In this document: piece after piece, positions 44,429 through 53,216 of the stretch
Layout: every line of letters starts with the position of its first letter
Position numbering within the stretch: the stretch's first letter is position 1
Origin: Planctomycetia bacterium
GTDB lineage: Bacteria > Planctomycetota > Phycisphaerae > UBA1845 > UTPLA1
NCBI GenBank assembly: GCA_015075745.1
Contig: JABTTW010000001.1
Location: 1,984,001-2,048,000, forward strand
Reading direction: 5' to 3'
DNA: 64,000 nucleotides
Position numbers and translations under genes: made by a program
The notes under the pieces: generated by a model
Told to the model about the DNA's origin: nothing
What the model saw: the letters and a program-made list of their open reading frames with translations, nothing else
The model's database searches: none

Positions 44429-44668
44429 ATGGCAGATATTCGCGTACGTAACCTCGACGAAAAAGTCATTGGCGAGTTCAAGGACCGCGCTAAGCGGCAT
44501 GGACGGAGCCTGGAGGCTGAGCTGCGTGAATTGCTTACCAGTGAGGCTCTCCGCCCCCGCCGCGAGCTCATTGGGGACCTGAAGGAATTCCGTCGAGCCC
44601 TTCGGGCCGAGTATGGCGAATTACCAGACTCGACGCCGATCATTCGCGAAGAACGCGACAGGCACTAA
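44429..44668 (+). CDS. VapB/FitA-type ribbon-helix-helix antitoxin
   Basis: A 79-residue protein from the ATG at 44429. The N-terminus M-A-D-I-R-V-R-N-L-D-E, then R-A-K-R-H-G-R-S-L-E-A-E-L-R-E-L-L is the FitA-like ribbon-helix-helix pattern. The C-terminal tail would wrap the toxin. Its TAA shares a base with the ATG of the PIN gene, the usual coupling of antitoxin and toxin. Antitoxin and complex normally bind the operon's own promoter. Confidence 0.9.
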   Translation: MADIRVRNLDEKVIGEFKDRAKRHGRSLEAELRELLTSEALRPRRELIGDLKEFRRALRAEYGELPDSTPIIREERDRH

Positions 44669-45096
44669 TGCTCGTCGTGGACGCCAGCGTAGCGGTGAAA
44701 TGGCTGTGGCCGGAGCCTGGAGAGGCAGAAGCGGCCAAACTGCTCGACGGCGGAATACGGCTAGTGGCTCCGGCGAACATACGGACGGAGGTTGCGGGAG
44801 CAGTCCTTAGGCGCTTCCGCGAGAAGATGCTGACCGAGAATCGGGCACGATCAGCCCTAAGCTATTGGGATCGTGTTCTAAAAAACGAAGTCGTTCGCCT
44901 TGTCCCCGTCGAAGACCTATACGATCTGGCCGTAGCCGTCTCATTCCTGTCTCGACATGCCTTAGCTGATTGCCTCTATGTTGCGGCCGGAAGTGACCTG
45001 AAAATCCCGTTGATTACCGCTGACGAGTTGCTACATCGCCGTTGCAAGGAGGTCTATGGCAAAATCCAACTGCTTGCGACGCAGATGGCACATTGA
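44668..45096 (+). CDS. VapC-type PIN-domain ribonuclease toxin
   Basis: A 142-residue protein. PIN acidic residues are in place: Asp5 (V-V-D-A-S-V), Glu41 (R-T-E-V-A), Asp101 (A-D-C-L-Y-V-A) and Asp119 (I-T-A-D-E). Such toxins cut structured RNAs, often tRNA or rRNA. It overlaps the antitoxin gene by one base. It is a maintenance module typical of mobile elements, consistent with its place next to the integrase. Confidence 0.92.
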   Translation: MLVVDASVAVKWLWPEPGEAEAAKLLDGGIRLVAPANIRTEVAGAVLRRFREKMLTENRARSALSYWDRVLKNEVVRLVPVEDLYDLAVAVSFLSRHALADCLYVAAGSDLKIPLITADELLHRRCKEVYGKIQLLATQMAH

Positions 45097-45256
45097 AAGT
45101 TAGCCATTTCGATAGTGCGATTGTATGAGTCTAGCAGAACTCTTTTGCAAATCTGTCTGGGGTCAGAAGACTTTGGGGGAGCCAGCAACTCCCCAGCATT
45201 CAGGCTTTTCTCTGTTCAAACACAGTTTCAGTCATTTCATTTCCGTCTTGGCAGAC

Positions 45257-45734
45257 TCAAGAGGTTTTTCGTTGTAATTCAATGGGCCAGTCATCGCCGT
45301 CTACGAATCCCATTACTGGTGGAATTCGCCCGTCCATCAGGAAGAGGTCATGCAATAGGAAAGCAGCGTCAGCCCGAATGATGTACCGCCCCAGGCTTAC
45401 TTGGGTATCCTGCAATAGTTCCACGCTAGACGCCGGTACAAGGCGCTCCAAACGTCTGGCGATATTCCTCCATTGCCGCGTGGACGGGTTCAAGAGTGCG
45501 GCTGGACTCTGGAAACCCGGCGATCAACTCATCACATTCGATTTGGACATCGTCAGATTCGAGAGAAAACAACTCTGATTTTCCAAACGGAGGTTTGAAT
45601 ACCGTAGGTAATTCCCGAGCGGGTCGGTTGCCGAAAAGCAACCTCGCCACGTCAATCATCATGCGCAGGATGTCATCACGATGCTTGACACAATAGCCAG
45701 ACCACTCCTCTTCCGTTTGCTCTTGCTCATCCAT
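45257..45734 (-). pseudogene. Hypothetical gene split by one frameshift
   Basis: The frame starting at 45734 (M-D-E-Q-E-Q-T-E-E-E-W) gives 102 residues, then ends in a tail G-A-P-C-T-G-V. A second frame continues it with L-E-R-L-V-P-A-S-S-V-E-L-L-Q and a protein-like end (F-L-L-H-D-L-F-L-M-D-G, D-G-D-D-W-P-I-E-L). Removing one T from the run at 45450-45452 joins them into about 158 residues. The family is not recognised. Similar indels elsewhere make a read error possible. Confidence 0.6.
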
Positions 45735-45969
45735 TGATAATGAATCTTACAGCCCGGCCAAGGAATCAGGCAAGGTGAACTTTCCCCGGGAAATTCCTAA
45801 CAGAGCACTGTTAGGGGAGAAGTCTGGGACCGCTCAATCGCAAATGATCTAATTTTCTACGCTAACGAATGAACGAGTTTCACGGGGAAACTTGGAATCA
45901 AAGAGGGACAAAACCCCATTCTGAAACAGTCTCGCAGTCAAGCAGGTATTGCTCGATCGGATGCTCTAA

Positions 45970-46182
45970 GATTGGTCGAACTACTTGTGCCTCGGCGCGG
46001 TGACGCAGTCCTCTCGGGCGCTGGACTACCACGCCCGCGAACGGCTGCGCAGGTGGCACTGTCGCAAGCATGGAGTTGATTCAAGGGGACCGCTCCTGTT
46101 CCCCGACCAGCATCTCCACGATGAATTGGGGCTGGTCAAGCTGTGCTTGCGAACCAAGGGCTTCTCGTGGGCGAAAGCGTGA
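45970..46182 (+). pseudogene. Group II intron maturase, C-terminal remnant
   Basis: About 70 residues match the end of group II intron reverse transcriptase/maturases: W-S-N-Y-L-C-L-G-A-V, then R-L-R-R-W-H-C-R-K-H, F-P-D-Q-H-L-H-D-E-L-G-L-V-K-L and the closing S-W-A-K-A. A stop lies at 45967 and the polymerase domain is absent. Domain V of the intron RNA follows directly, confirming the identity. The element is 5' truncated and dead. Confidence 0.85.
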
Positions 46183-46192
46183 TTCCTAATCC

Positions 46193-46227
46193 GAGTTCCG
46201 GATGCGGGAAAACCGCCCGTCCGGCTC
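46193..46227 (+). ncRNA. Group II intron domain V remnant
   Basis: A 35-base hairpin: GAG..CCGGAtGCGG, a GAAA tetraloop, then ACCGC..CCGG.CTC. This is the shape and much of the sequence of catalytic domain V. It begins 10 bases after the maturase stop codon, where domain V is expected. Splicing is not possible because domains I-IV are lost. Confidence 0.75.
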
Positions 46228-46543
46228 GATGAGCGGAGTGTGGAAACGGAACGGCTAACTCGCCGTCTCCGCGCCACACCTCTACTCTGCTTGCTGAAGT
46301 CAATCAACTAGGCAAATCATTCCTACATGGCAGCTCAACGACTTCACTCGAGACACGATTGTCTCGATCGTGTCCAAATAACCATTTGTCTGCGAATCTC
46401 CTTTGACAGTTTTTCTTGCGCCTAGTTGCCACAACTGGTACATTAAACGTTACAAACAGATAAAGTCATGTGCGATAATTGCGCCGCCATAGCTGAGTCA
46501 TGGGCGGCTAAGCCATTCTAGTTTGCGAGGATCGATATGGATA
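46228..46543. other. Intron tail and upstream region of the ankyrin gene
   Basis: The first 80 bases after domain V are probably the old domain VI and exon junction. The rest is A+T-rich leader. No gene. Confidence 0.45.
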
Positions 46544-46870
46544 ATGAGTGATAACCACTTGGGCTCTCCGCTGCATTTAGCTGCTGCGACCGGTGATCCC
46601 GGCGAAGTTAGAAAGCTCCTACATGCTGGTTCTGATGTTAACAGCCGCGACTACAACAATCGAACACCTCTTCACATCGCAGCGGCTCACGGCAATACTG
46701 CGGCATTAAGGCTCTTACTTAACGCTGGCGCCAACACGCAATTAGAAGATGTAGACGGATTAACTCCCCTGAATCTCGCTGTAGCGCACGGCCACAGGCT
46801 GCTTGCCGAACGAATGCAAAAGCATATGTTATCTATTAGACGATCCCGGACTAGTTCTCGATCTCTTTAG
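46544..46870 (+). CDS. Ankyrin-repeat protein
   Basis: A 108-residue protein, with three ankyrin repeats (about 8-40, 41-73, 74-100): G-S-P-L-H-L-A-A-A-T-G-D, R-T-P-L-H-I-A-A-A-H-G-N, L-T-P-L-N-L-A-V-A-H-G-H. It is a protein-binding module without a catalytic part. The ATG at 46544 is preferred over an upstream TTG at 46523. It converges on, and overlaps by 20 bases, the FAD-oxidoreductase gene on the other strand, which may link their expression. Partner unknown. Confidence 0.85.
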   Translation: MSDNHLGSPLHLAAATGDPGEVRKLLHAGSDVNSRDYNNRTPLHIAAAHGNTAALRLLLNAGANTQLEDVDGLTPLNLAVAHGHRLLAERMQKHMLSIRRSRTSSRSL

Positions 46871-48539
46871 AATGTTCCTTTAGCCTGCATTTCAACGTAA
46901 AGGACTTGCGGACCGCGCGTATGGTCGCAATGACAAATCGATCCGCCGGTGCGGCCAAAAGCGCTTCGAATGACGGACCATTTGTGCACTCTGAAACAGT
47001 TGCATTACTCTCGCCGTCCAATCTGTACTTTACCGCCAAAGCATCGCTCGGTGCTCCCGAGATAGCGACTTGCCACCAGTAATGCCGTATTCCGTAACTT
47101 AGGAATGAAGGACTTGTTCCATCCTCGTCCTTCATGCAGGATACTGTCAACCGGATTTGTTCGGCATCGTCTCGATTCGTAATAGATACATCATCGAGAG
47201 TACGTCGTAGAATAGAGCGTTTCTTTGAGGTGATGCCCTTCGCAGGAACGAACATGCTATTAGGCCACAGGCGCTGCGCGCGTTCTATGGATGGTAGAGG
47301 AGCGCGTTCTCGAAGCCGTTGCCACACGTCCGGAAAACTGGCGAGAAGCGCTGATTGCGTCCCGTGTCTAATAACGACATGATCGACGAACAATCGCTCT
47401 TTTCTTCCCCTCATGATGCCTGCGGGAGCTTCGAGGACAACATCGAATCCGAAGCCCTTAGGGTCTACCTTGCGCACTACTCCTGTCCGGTAATTGAGCC
47501 CGAGCTTCAACAGCCTGCTAACGATTAGGCGATTATGAATTGCTGTGGACAGTGTGAATGGGCTTCTCTTCGGGCCTACCAACGTGACATGACAATGGCG
47601 TTGACGTGCACGAAGTTTTGCGTCAAACCACGTCGGTACCACAAGTGCCTTATATTGGCGCGCTAGATAAGATTCGGCGGCGGCATGGTCGTTTTCGGCC
47701 AGTGCATTAGCCGTTTCTTCAATGCCTTTCAATGTCTGTCCGAGCTCTAACATTCCCGGCCCAGACAAGTATTCTTCTATCAACGTCGAATGGTCCAATT
47801 CTTTTAACATGGCACGGGCAACATCCGTAAGGCCGCCATCACCGATGCCAGAAATTAGGAAGCGACAATTAGGCTCATAAAGCGGAGTCTGTCCTAGTGT
47901 ATCTAAACGCCAATATGAAATGCGCGGAGCGAACTCAACAACCGCTTCGAGGCCGAAGCCAACGGCTAGGATTACGACTTGATAAGTCTTTGATCTGGAA
48001 GACCGTCTCCACAACCATTCAGCCCTCCACCTGTCTCGAGTACCAGTCTCACGCTGTATCGACAAGTTGCCAATCTCACAATACGGTTCGGGACCGCGCG
48101 CGGCTCGATACCCCGCGAGCAATTGTGCGGATACTCGATCAGCAGTATTCGCGGACCAATTCATAATTGGCAGGTTTGCTTCTTTTTGACTCCACTCTGC
48201 TCGCAAAGGCCAATCGTACACATGTGGATGCAAGAAACGCGTTGAGCAGCCTCTTTGCATGTGAAGTGGTTGATCCGAATGGTCTAACACATCGACTGTG
48301 GCACCCAAATGACGCAGCGCCGCCGCACATGTGAGGCCAGCAGCACCCGCACCAACAACTAACACGCGAGTACGCCGCTCCAGCGCCTTTGAGGCGTGGA
48401 GTAAATAGGCTAGGTTTATCGCTCTGGTTTGTTGAGAATACAGAGTCACTCGGCGTTCTAAGCATCCGAGGACAAACAGCTGGTCGAGGCCGGGAACAAC
48501 AAATGGCAGAAGCAGGTCGCTAAAATTCCGTTCCATCAT
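46851..48539 (-). CDS. FAD/NAD(P)-binding oxidoreductase with a possible YEATS-like C-terminus
   Basis: A 562-residue protein. Dinucleotide-binding G-A-G-A-A-G (63-68) is followed by a beta strand ending in V-D-V-L-D; T-R-F-L-H-P-H-V-Y-D-W-P (around 105) and S-G-I-G-D-G-G (around 228) are distinctive. The first 55 residues are an extra helical piece. The last ~90 residues (Y-W-W-Q-V-A-I-S-G-A, V-K-Y-R-L-D-G, F-V-I-A-T-I-R-A-V) have a beta-sandwich pattern that resembles prokaryotic YEATS domains, an inference only. The gene begins 3 bases after the PLP-decarboxylase stop, so the two are an operon. Substrate unknown. Confidence 0.78.
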   Translation of the reverse strand: MMERNFSDLLLPFVVPGLDQLFVLGCLERRVTLYSQQTRAINLAYLLHASKALERRTRVLVVGAGAAGLTCAAALRHLGATVDVLDHSDQPLHMQRGCSTRFLHPHVYDWPLRAEWSQKEANLPIMNWSANTADRVSAQLLAGYRAARGPEPYCEIGNLSIQRETGTRDRWRAEWLWRRSSRSKTYQVVILAVGFGLEAVVEFAPRISYWRLDTLGQTPLYEPNCRFLISGIGDGGLTDVARAMLKELDHSTLIEEYLSGPGMLELGQTLKGIEETANALAENDHAAAESYLARQYKALVVPTWFDAKLRARQRHCHVTLVGPKRSPFTLSTAIHNRLIVSRLLKLGLNYRTGVVRKVDPKGFGFDVVLEAPAGIMRGRKERLFVDHVVIRHGTQSALLASFPDVWQRLRERAPLPSIERAQRLWPNSMFVPAKGITSKKRSILRRTLDDVSITNRDDAEQIRLTVSCMKDEDGTSPSFLSYGIRHYWWQVAISGAPSDALAVKYRLDGESNATVSECTNGPSFEALLAAPADRFVIATIRAVRKSFTLKCRLKEHSKEIEN

Positions 48540-48542
48540 AGT

Positions 48543-51044
48543 CTACCGTTTGCGTCGTGCTTCCATGAGAGCAAACTCCGCATCCGTAGCAGCATCATAC
48601 AGAGCGTCCAAGAATTCGCGAATGAGGTTCTGACCAGAATGTCGCTGCATCGGCCAGATGTAAGGATTCATGATGGCTGCACGCAAGATCTTAACGCCCT
48701 CGATCTTATATTCATCCTCGGTTCCAGTAACGTTATTTCGGTCGAGAAAGCGCTTTACGAAGTCATACTCATACTCCGGAAGTGACAGCTCATGATGTGA
48801 TAGAAAAAAAGGTTGTGCATAGCTGTAGTGCCGATCACCGAGCTCCGTTCTAATTGAAAACCGCTCATAGACCGCATCCGTCATAAAATTCAGCCAGTGT
48901 AGAGTAGGAAAGCCCTCTGCCATGACAACAAACGTTACAACATTTGTGTCCGGAGGTGTTGGCGCAACTGGAATGAAACGGAACGGATGCACCCGTGACG
49001 AGGAAAGGACAGCAGTTGAGCGACGGATTAACTCATAGAGTTCTCGAGCGGCGAGCAAAGACGATCGAATGATGGCACCATGGTTTGTGATCGTTGGTGG
49101 TATTACGCGCGTCGCGAGCCAAAGCGAGGCGGCAGCCGCTCCAGGTCGTGACCCCTCTAGAATAAAGGGAGCTAGGGCCTCTACAACTAATCGGTCTTTG
49201 CCTTCGCTTTCTGGTTGGGGAGAGCCGGCTTCAGGAGCTTCGATATAGCGTGGCGGCAGATTAGCATCATCGCGACCGCCGAGTGCAGTAATATACGGCG
49301 CCTTTTGGCGAATAAACTGACGGACCTGATTATCACGAAAGGCAACTAAGCCGCCCGGATACACTGCATAACCCATCTTATGAGGATCGCATACAATTGA
49401 ATCGGCATCGCGCGTGCATAGAAACGATTTAAGTACAGTCTTATCATTCCAAGATAACGTTACGTCTTCTGACCAGCCCTTCCAAGAGAGAGGGACCGTG
49501 GCGCTGACATATTGCTGCACTAATCCAAGGATGCGATCGTCATCAAAGGCAAAAACGTTTTCCGGAATTGGAAGCGATGCCTGTCGAAGCTTAGTCACAA
49601 GACGCTCGATGTGTTCTGAGATTCCACGGGTTCTCTGCTCTTGCGCTTGTTTTCCGATTTCATGCAGATCGGATAACCAAGCCGCCTCTTCTTTCGGGGA
49701 AGCGTTCTTCCGTCTGAATTGTCGAATTGCCGCTGTAACCTTAGCGAGCCATTTAGGATCGCGTTTCTTGATATTCAGGTCCAGGCATTCTGATATCCAT
49801 AATAGAGCCTCTTCCCAGACCTCATCCTTACTCCAATTAAACAAGCTGCGGATAAACCCACCCCAAGCTGCATCCACATGAAGCCAAAAGCTAGCTCCTC
49901 TAGTTTTCTCCAATTCTCGGCGATAGGAAACGATTTCATTTAGCGGATCGACTGCCCCTTCCTCGGTGGTTCCAAGAATGGCAAAGACCATCAAAGGAAT
50001 CCGGTTGCCGTCCAAAACTTTCTTAAGATTTTCCTTAAGCGATTCCATATCCATCCTAAAACTGTCGTCCATATCGATTTGAACGACACTTGCTGCACCC
50101 ATCCCAAGAAGGTCAGCAGCCTTTCGCAGACAATAATGAGCAGCGCCTGTTGCTAGGATTACAGGCGGGAACGCTGCGAATATCTCACTACAGCCCCTCG
50201 TCACGATATCGCGAGGGCATTCGCGCAACTCGCGCCATGCTTCTTTTGCGGCACGCTTTAAGCTAATGTTCGCTTCGCCCTTGGAACGGAGGAATAACGT
50301 ATACGTTCGGATATATTGACCAAGAAGTGAAATCGCATGTTCGGGATTTATCAGCAAGAGTTCTAATTCTTCGACTTCTACGATTGACTTGACCTCACCG
50401 CCAGCGAGTCGAACCGTAATCTGCAAGTCACAAGCGCGCGATACATGGCGAATTGCAAGAGGAAGATACTTAACCGTTCGCGCTACCCAAATCGCTTCCA
50501 TTGTCGCAGTTGTGCCATCAAATGTAAGGTGGGACCAACCAAATTTTGGAGGAAGCGCACTTGCGTAGTCCTTCGCCTTTTGATCCTTGGACGGGGCCGG
50601 AGGAGCCTGGAAGCCCAGCATTTCCATCGCCGCATTACACGAATCCAATTCCCATTCAACGGTAACCGGAGCTGCTTCTGTGGTTACATTGTTTGGATTG
50701 AAGAGCATACCCGCAAAGTAGCCAATCATGGAAGGCATTGATGTGTCGGACAGCATATGGGCCAAATAGCGTGGACTGTAAAATGGGAAATTGCGACGCA
50801 AATGGGCCATCATTTGATCGACATGAAGTTCTAACGAGTCTGTCGTGTGCTGGAGTGCACGTTCTATTTGCGGAGTTAATAGTAAGTCATCGCCCGGATA
50901 ATAATTCGCGCGCCAGTGAACATAATCGCGTAGTATTGTCAGAAGCAGATTCTCGAAAACATTTCTGTTCTCCGCTTTTGGGCCCAAGAATGACGCGAGA
51001 TAGCCATAGGTTCGCGCGAATTGGTCTGAATTTGTAAATTCCAC
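48543..51044 (-). CDS. Group II PLP-dependent decarboxylase with a large insertion
   Basis: An 833-residue protein from a GTG at 51044 that has AAGGAGG 5 bases upstream; longer frames lack that. Family marks: Y-L-A-H-M-L-S-D (93-100), V-T-T-E-A-A-P-V-T-V-E-W-E (120-132), H-V-D-A-A-W-G-G (389-396), the PLP lysine in D-P-H-K (Lys556) and L-E-G-S-R-P-G-A near 620. Known members (glutamate, aromatic amino acid and diaminobutyrate decarboxylases) are 450-550 residues. Here extra sequence lies between 190 and 290 and about 130 residues separate the H-V-D-A-A-W and D-P-H-K motifs. Reaction type inferred, substrate unknown. Confidence 0.85.
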   Translation of the reverse strand: MEFTNSDQFARTYGYLASFLGPKAENRNVFENLLLTILRDYVHWRANYYPGDDLLLTPQIERALQHTTDSLELHVDQMMAHLRRNFPFYSPRYLAHMLSDTSMPSMIGYFAGMLFNPNNVTTEAAPVTVEWELDSCNAAMEMLGFQAPPAPSKDQKAKDYASALPPKFGWSHLTFDGTTATMEAIWVARTVKYLPLAIRHVSRACDLQITVRLAGGEVKSIVEVEELELLLINPEHAISLLGQYIRTYTLFLRSKGEANISLKRAAKEAWRELRECPRDIVTRGCSEIFAAFPPVILATGAAHYCLRKAADLLGMGAASVVQIDMDDSFRMDMESLKENLKKVLDGNRIPLMVFAILGTTEEGAVDPLNEIVSYRRELEKTRGASFWLHVDAAWGGFIRSLFNWSKDEVWEEALLWISECLDLNIKKRDPKWLAKVTAAIRQFRRKNASPKEEAAWLSDLHEIGKQAQEQRTRGISEHIERLVTKLRQASLPIPENVFAFDDDRILGLVQQYVSATVPLSWKGWSEDVTLSWNDKTVLKSFLCTRDADSIVCDPHKMGYAVYPGGLVAFRDNQVRQFIRQKAPYITALGGRDDANLPPRYIEAPEAGSPQPESEGKDRLVVEALAPFILEGSRPGAAAASLWLATRVIPPTITNHGAIIRSSLLAARELYELIRRSTAVLSSSRVHPFRFIPVAPTPPDTNVVTFVVMAEGFPTLHWLNFMTDAVYERFSIRTELGDRHYSYAQPFFLSHHELSLPEYEYDFVKRFLDRNNVTGTEDEYKIEGVKILRAAIMNPYIWPMQRHSGQNLIREFLDALYDAATDAEFALMEARRKR

Positions 51045-51955
51045 ATCTGCCTCCTTAGAACTGGCCGTCAAAATCGCCAATAACGCAATGAACAAGCTGG
51101 CCACGTGAATGGAAGCCGTGCATGTCTGATGTTGTGATCGTGGCGGGAGAGAATGCGCTGGATGTTCGTAGGCAAGTCGATAGTTCGCTCGGTGATCCAG
51201 CCCTGCCGATATTCGCCGCAACGCACGGTCATTTTGCAAGGATGGTTTGGTGAATGTCCTGCTTCAGCATCGTCACTACCTACGGCGAGGCCGAGTCGAA
51301 GTGACTTCCGAGAAGGACATGTGTGCGACTTCGACACCACCCCAGTAATTGGCCCCTTGCCCCGATTGAGTGGTCCGTCTCTGGGGCCTGGCACGAATGC
51401 CGCATCTGCGAGGACTTCGTTCCAGTCGATTCGGCTGCGTTCAGCCTGTGCGGTGTGAAAACGTGCGCCAGATGCCTTTCCGCGCGTCCTGACATAATCA
51501 TCGCCAACACGTGCTAGGGGTGTGATAGGACTCCGACAAATCGCGCAAGCGTGCTCCGGTGCGCGACGCCCTGATGATTCCCATGAGATCAAGCCAATCA
51601 TGTGCGCGCGGCCGACGCGTTTGACGTTTGGGCTTTGAGAGAGGGGTGTTGTTATTCTAACCGACTGTTCATTCATGATTCCGACTTTCGCGCTGTTCAT
51701 CGAGGCGCTTTTGGCAGGAGTCAAGAGTAGACCGTAGGTTCAGGTATTGCGCAAATTTACGCAACAAGGCGTATTGAAACCGCTTCTAGATCAGATTGCG
51801 AGAGAATGCAAATGTCCTCAAATGCTATTGTCTAGGGTCCTTACTTGACTGAATTGCTGGTCCTATAATTGGTAATAACCATACTCCCACTGCAAATTTA
51901 CGGCTTTAACGATGTCCGGCGAGGCCGCGATTTTTTGAGCGGTTGCCGGTGCCGG
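51045..51955. other. Region between the decarboxylase operon and ardC
   Basis: Apart from the possible broken zinc-ribbon gene, no gene is supported in these 910 bases. A minus-strand frame (51068-51724) is open but has no motif beyond one CxxC. Confidence 0.4.
51122..51517 (+). pseudogene. Possible frameshifted zinc-ribbon gene
   Basis: From the ATG at 51122 a 43-codon frame looks protein-like (M-S-D-V-V-I-V-A-G-E-N-A-L-D-V). Other frames then give N-V-L-L-Q-H-R-H-Y-L-R-R and C-D-F-D-T-T-P-V-I-G-P-L, and finally C-R-I-C-E-D-F-V-P-V-D with two CxxC pairs (T-C-A-R-C-L) ending at 51517. Together they may be a ~130-residue zinc-ribbon protein damaged by about three indels. The evidence is only protein-like texture. 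Confidence 0.3.
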
Positions 51956-52828
51956 TCATTCGACCGGCTTCCGCTCGCCGCGAATCCAGTCGGATGCCTT
52001 CTGGGCGGCAGCGGCGGCGGTGACGACAAGTTTCTTGTCGCCACGAAGCTGCTTCAGCCAGCCTTGCAGATATGCGGCCTGGTTCTCGATGGTCGCCGGC
52101 TGAATGCCCGCATGGGATGTAAGGTACGCGGCAGCCATTTCGGCGACAAGTTCTTCCTTGCCGTAATCCGGCGAACCGAAAGGCTGCGGCTCAGTGTCGA
52201 GTTTGCGGTCAAGCCGCTTGCTGTGGCCGGTTGAGTGGGCGAGTTCATGGAAGAGCGTCGAGTAGTACTCTTCGCAGGTGGCAAACCGGCTCGGCTCGGG
52301 CAAGCGGACGATGTCGGTTGACGGTCGATAGTACGCCCGCGTCCCGCCATGTTCGATTGGCGGGCCATCGGCGTACCCTTCGACAATCGCTACGGCGGCG
52401 TCGATGGGCCGAAAGTCGGTCGGCGTGAACGTCGCGGCATCCGGTGCGGCAATGCCTTCGCATTGGGCGACGTTGAAGACGCGATAATATCGCAGGACGG
52501 GGACTTTCGTCGGTTCGCCGGTCTCCTTGTCGGTCGTCTCGTACTGTTTCCAGAAAATGACGAATGACGATTTCTCGCCCTTCTTGACGCTGCCTTTCTT
52601 CTGCTTCGCCTGATTGAACGTGAGCCAGTATGCCGATTCGTAGCCGCTCGCCCAAGCGGTGAACGCCAGCAGGAACACGTTTACGCCGCGATACTCCTTG
52701 CCGCTTTCCAAGTTCTTCGGCATTCCGGCGGACTGTCTGCCGAGAATGGGAGAACGCCAGGGAACGACGCCCTTCTCCAGCATGGCGATAATCTGGTCGG
52801 TGACGTTCTGGTAAATGTCGAATTGCAT
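51956..52828 (-). CDS. ArdC-like antirestriction protein with metallopeptidase domain
   Basis: A 290-residue protein with GGAGGA 7 bases before the ATG at 52828. Residues 1-125 are an ArdC N-terminal single-stranded-DNA-binding domain (M-L-E-K-G-V-V-P-W-R, Y-R-G-V-N-V-F-L-L, K-K-G-E-K-S-S-F-V-I-F-W-K). Residues 140-290 hold the zincin H-E-L-A-H-S-T-G-H (194-202) and Y-G-K-E-E-L-V-A-E-M-A-A-A. ArdC proteins protect incoming conjugative DNA from restriction. It fits the relaxase found at 57.8-60.4 kb. Confidence 0.92.
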   Translation of the reverse strand: MQFDIYQNVTDQIIAMLEKGVVPWRSPILGRQSAGMPKNLESGKEYRGVNVFLLAFTAWASGYESAYWLTFNQAKQKKGSVKKGEKSSFVIFWKQYETTDKETGEPTKVPVLRYYRVFNVAQCEGIAAPDAATFTPTDFRPIDAAVAIVEGYADGPPIEHGGTRAYYRPSTDIVRLPEPSRFATCEEYYSTLFHELAHSTGHSKRLDRKLDTEPQPFGSPDYGKEELVAEMAAAYLTSHAGIQPATIENQAAYLQGWLKQLRGDKKLVVTAAAAAQKASDWIRGERKPVE

Positions 52829-53216
52829 GGGTGAATCCTCCAATCGGTTATGGCCTTCGGCGGTGAGTGCGAACGACGCACACGCCCGCCTTGCAACCGA
52901 TAGGTGGCAAGCCCCAGCGACCGCGCGCCGCAGTCACAGGTGGAACCGTCGGAGAAGAGGACTCCTTTGGAGTAGTACCTTGACGGCGAGCACGGTCGCT
53001 AGAATGAGGGCTCTGATTTGCAAGGCGGGAGGGTGTTGAGAATGCACCGAAGCCCGCCATGCCCGGCGGGATTCGATTGGCGAATTGAGATTCTGCTTGA
53101 TGCTGTCGAAGGCGAGTGTGGGTAACTTCAAGGCCTGTTTAAGTAATCCCGGTTTCGTCGGATTACCGGCTCTTGAAGCCGTGTCGATGTTCGCTAATGA
53201 CTATTCTTGTCGCTTG
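52829..53216. other. Gene-free stretch
   Basis: 388 bases between ardC and the Shedu-like gene; it should hold the ardC promoter. No RNA, repeat or reading frame of note. Confidence 0.4.

Noticed and set aside
46026..46307. 93-codon minus-strand frame
   Set aside because: Antisense to the group II intron maturase remnant and domain V.
51068..51724. 218-codon minus-strand frame
   Set aside because: Only a single CxxC, no start context, and better coding texture on the other strand.
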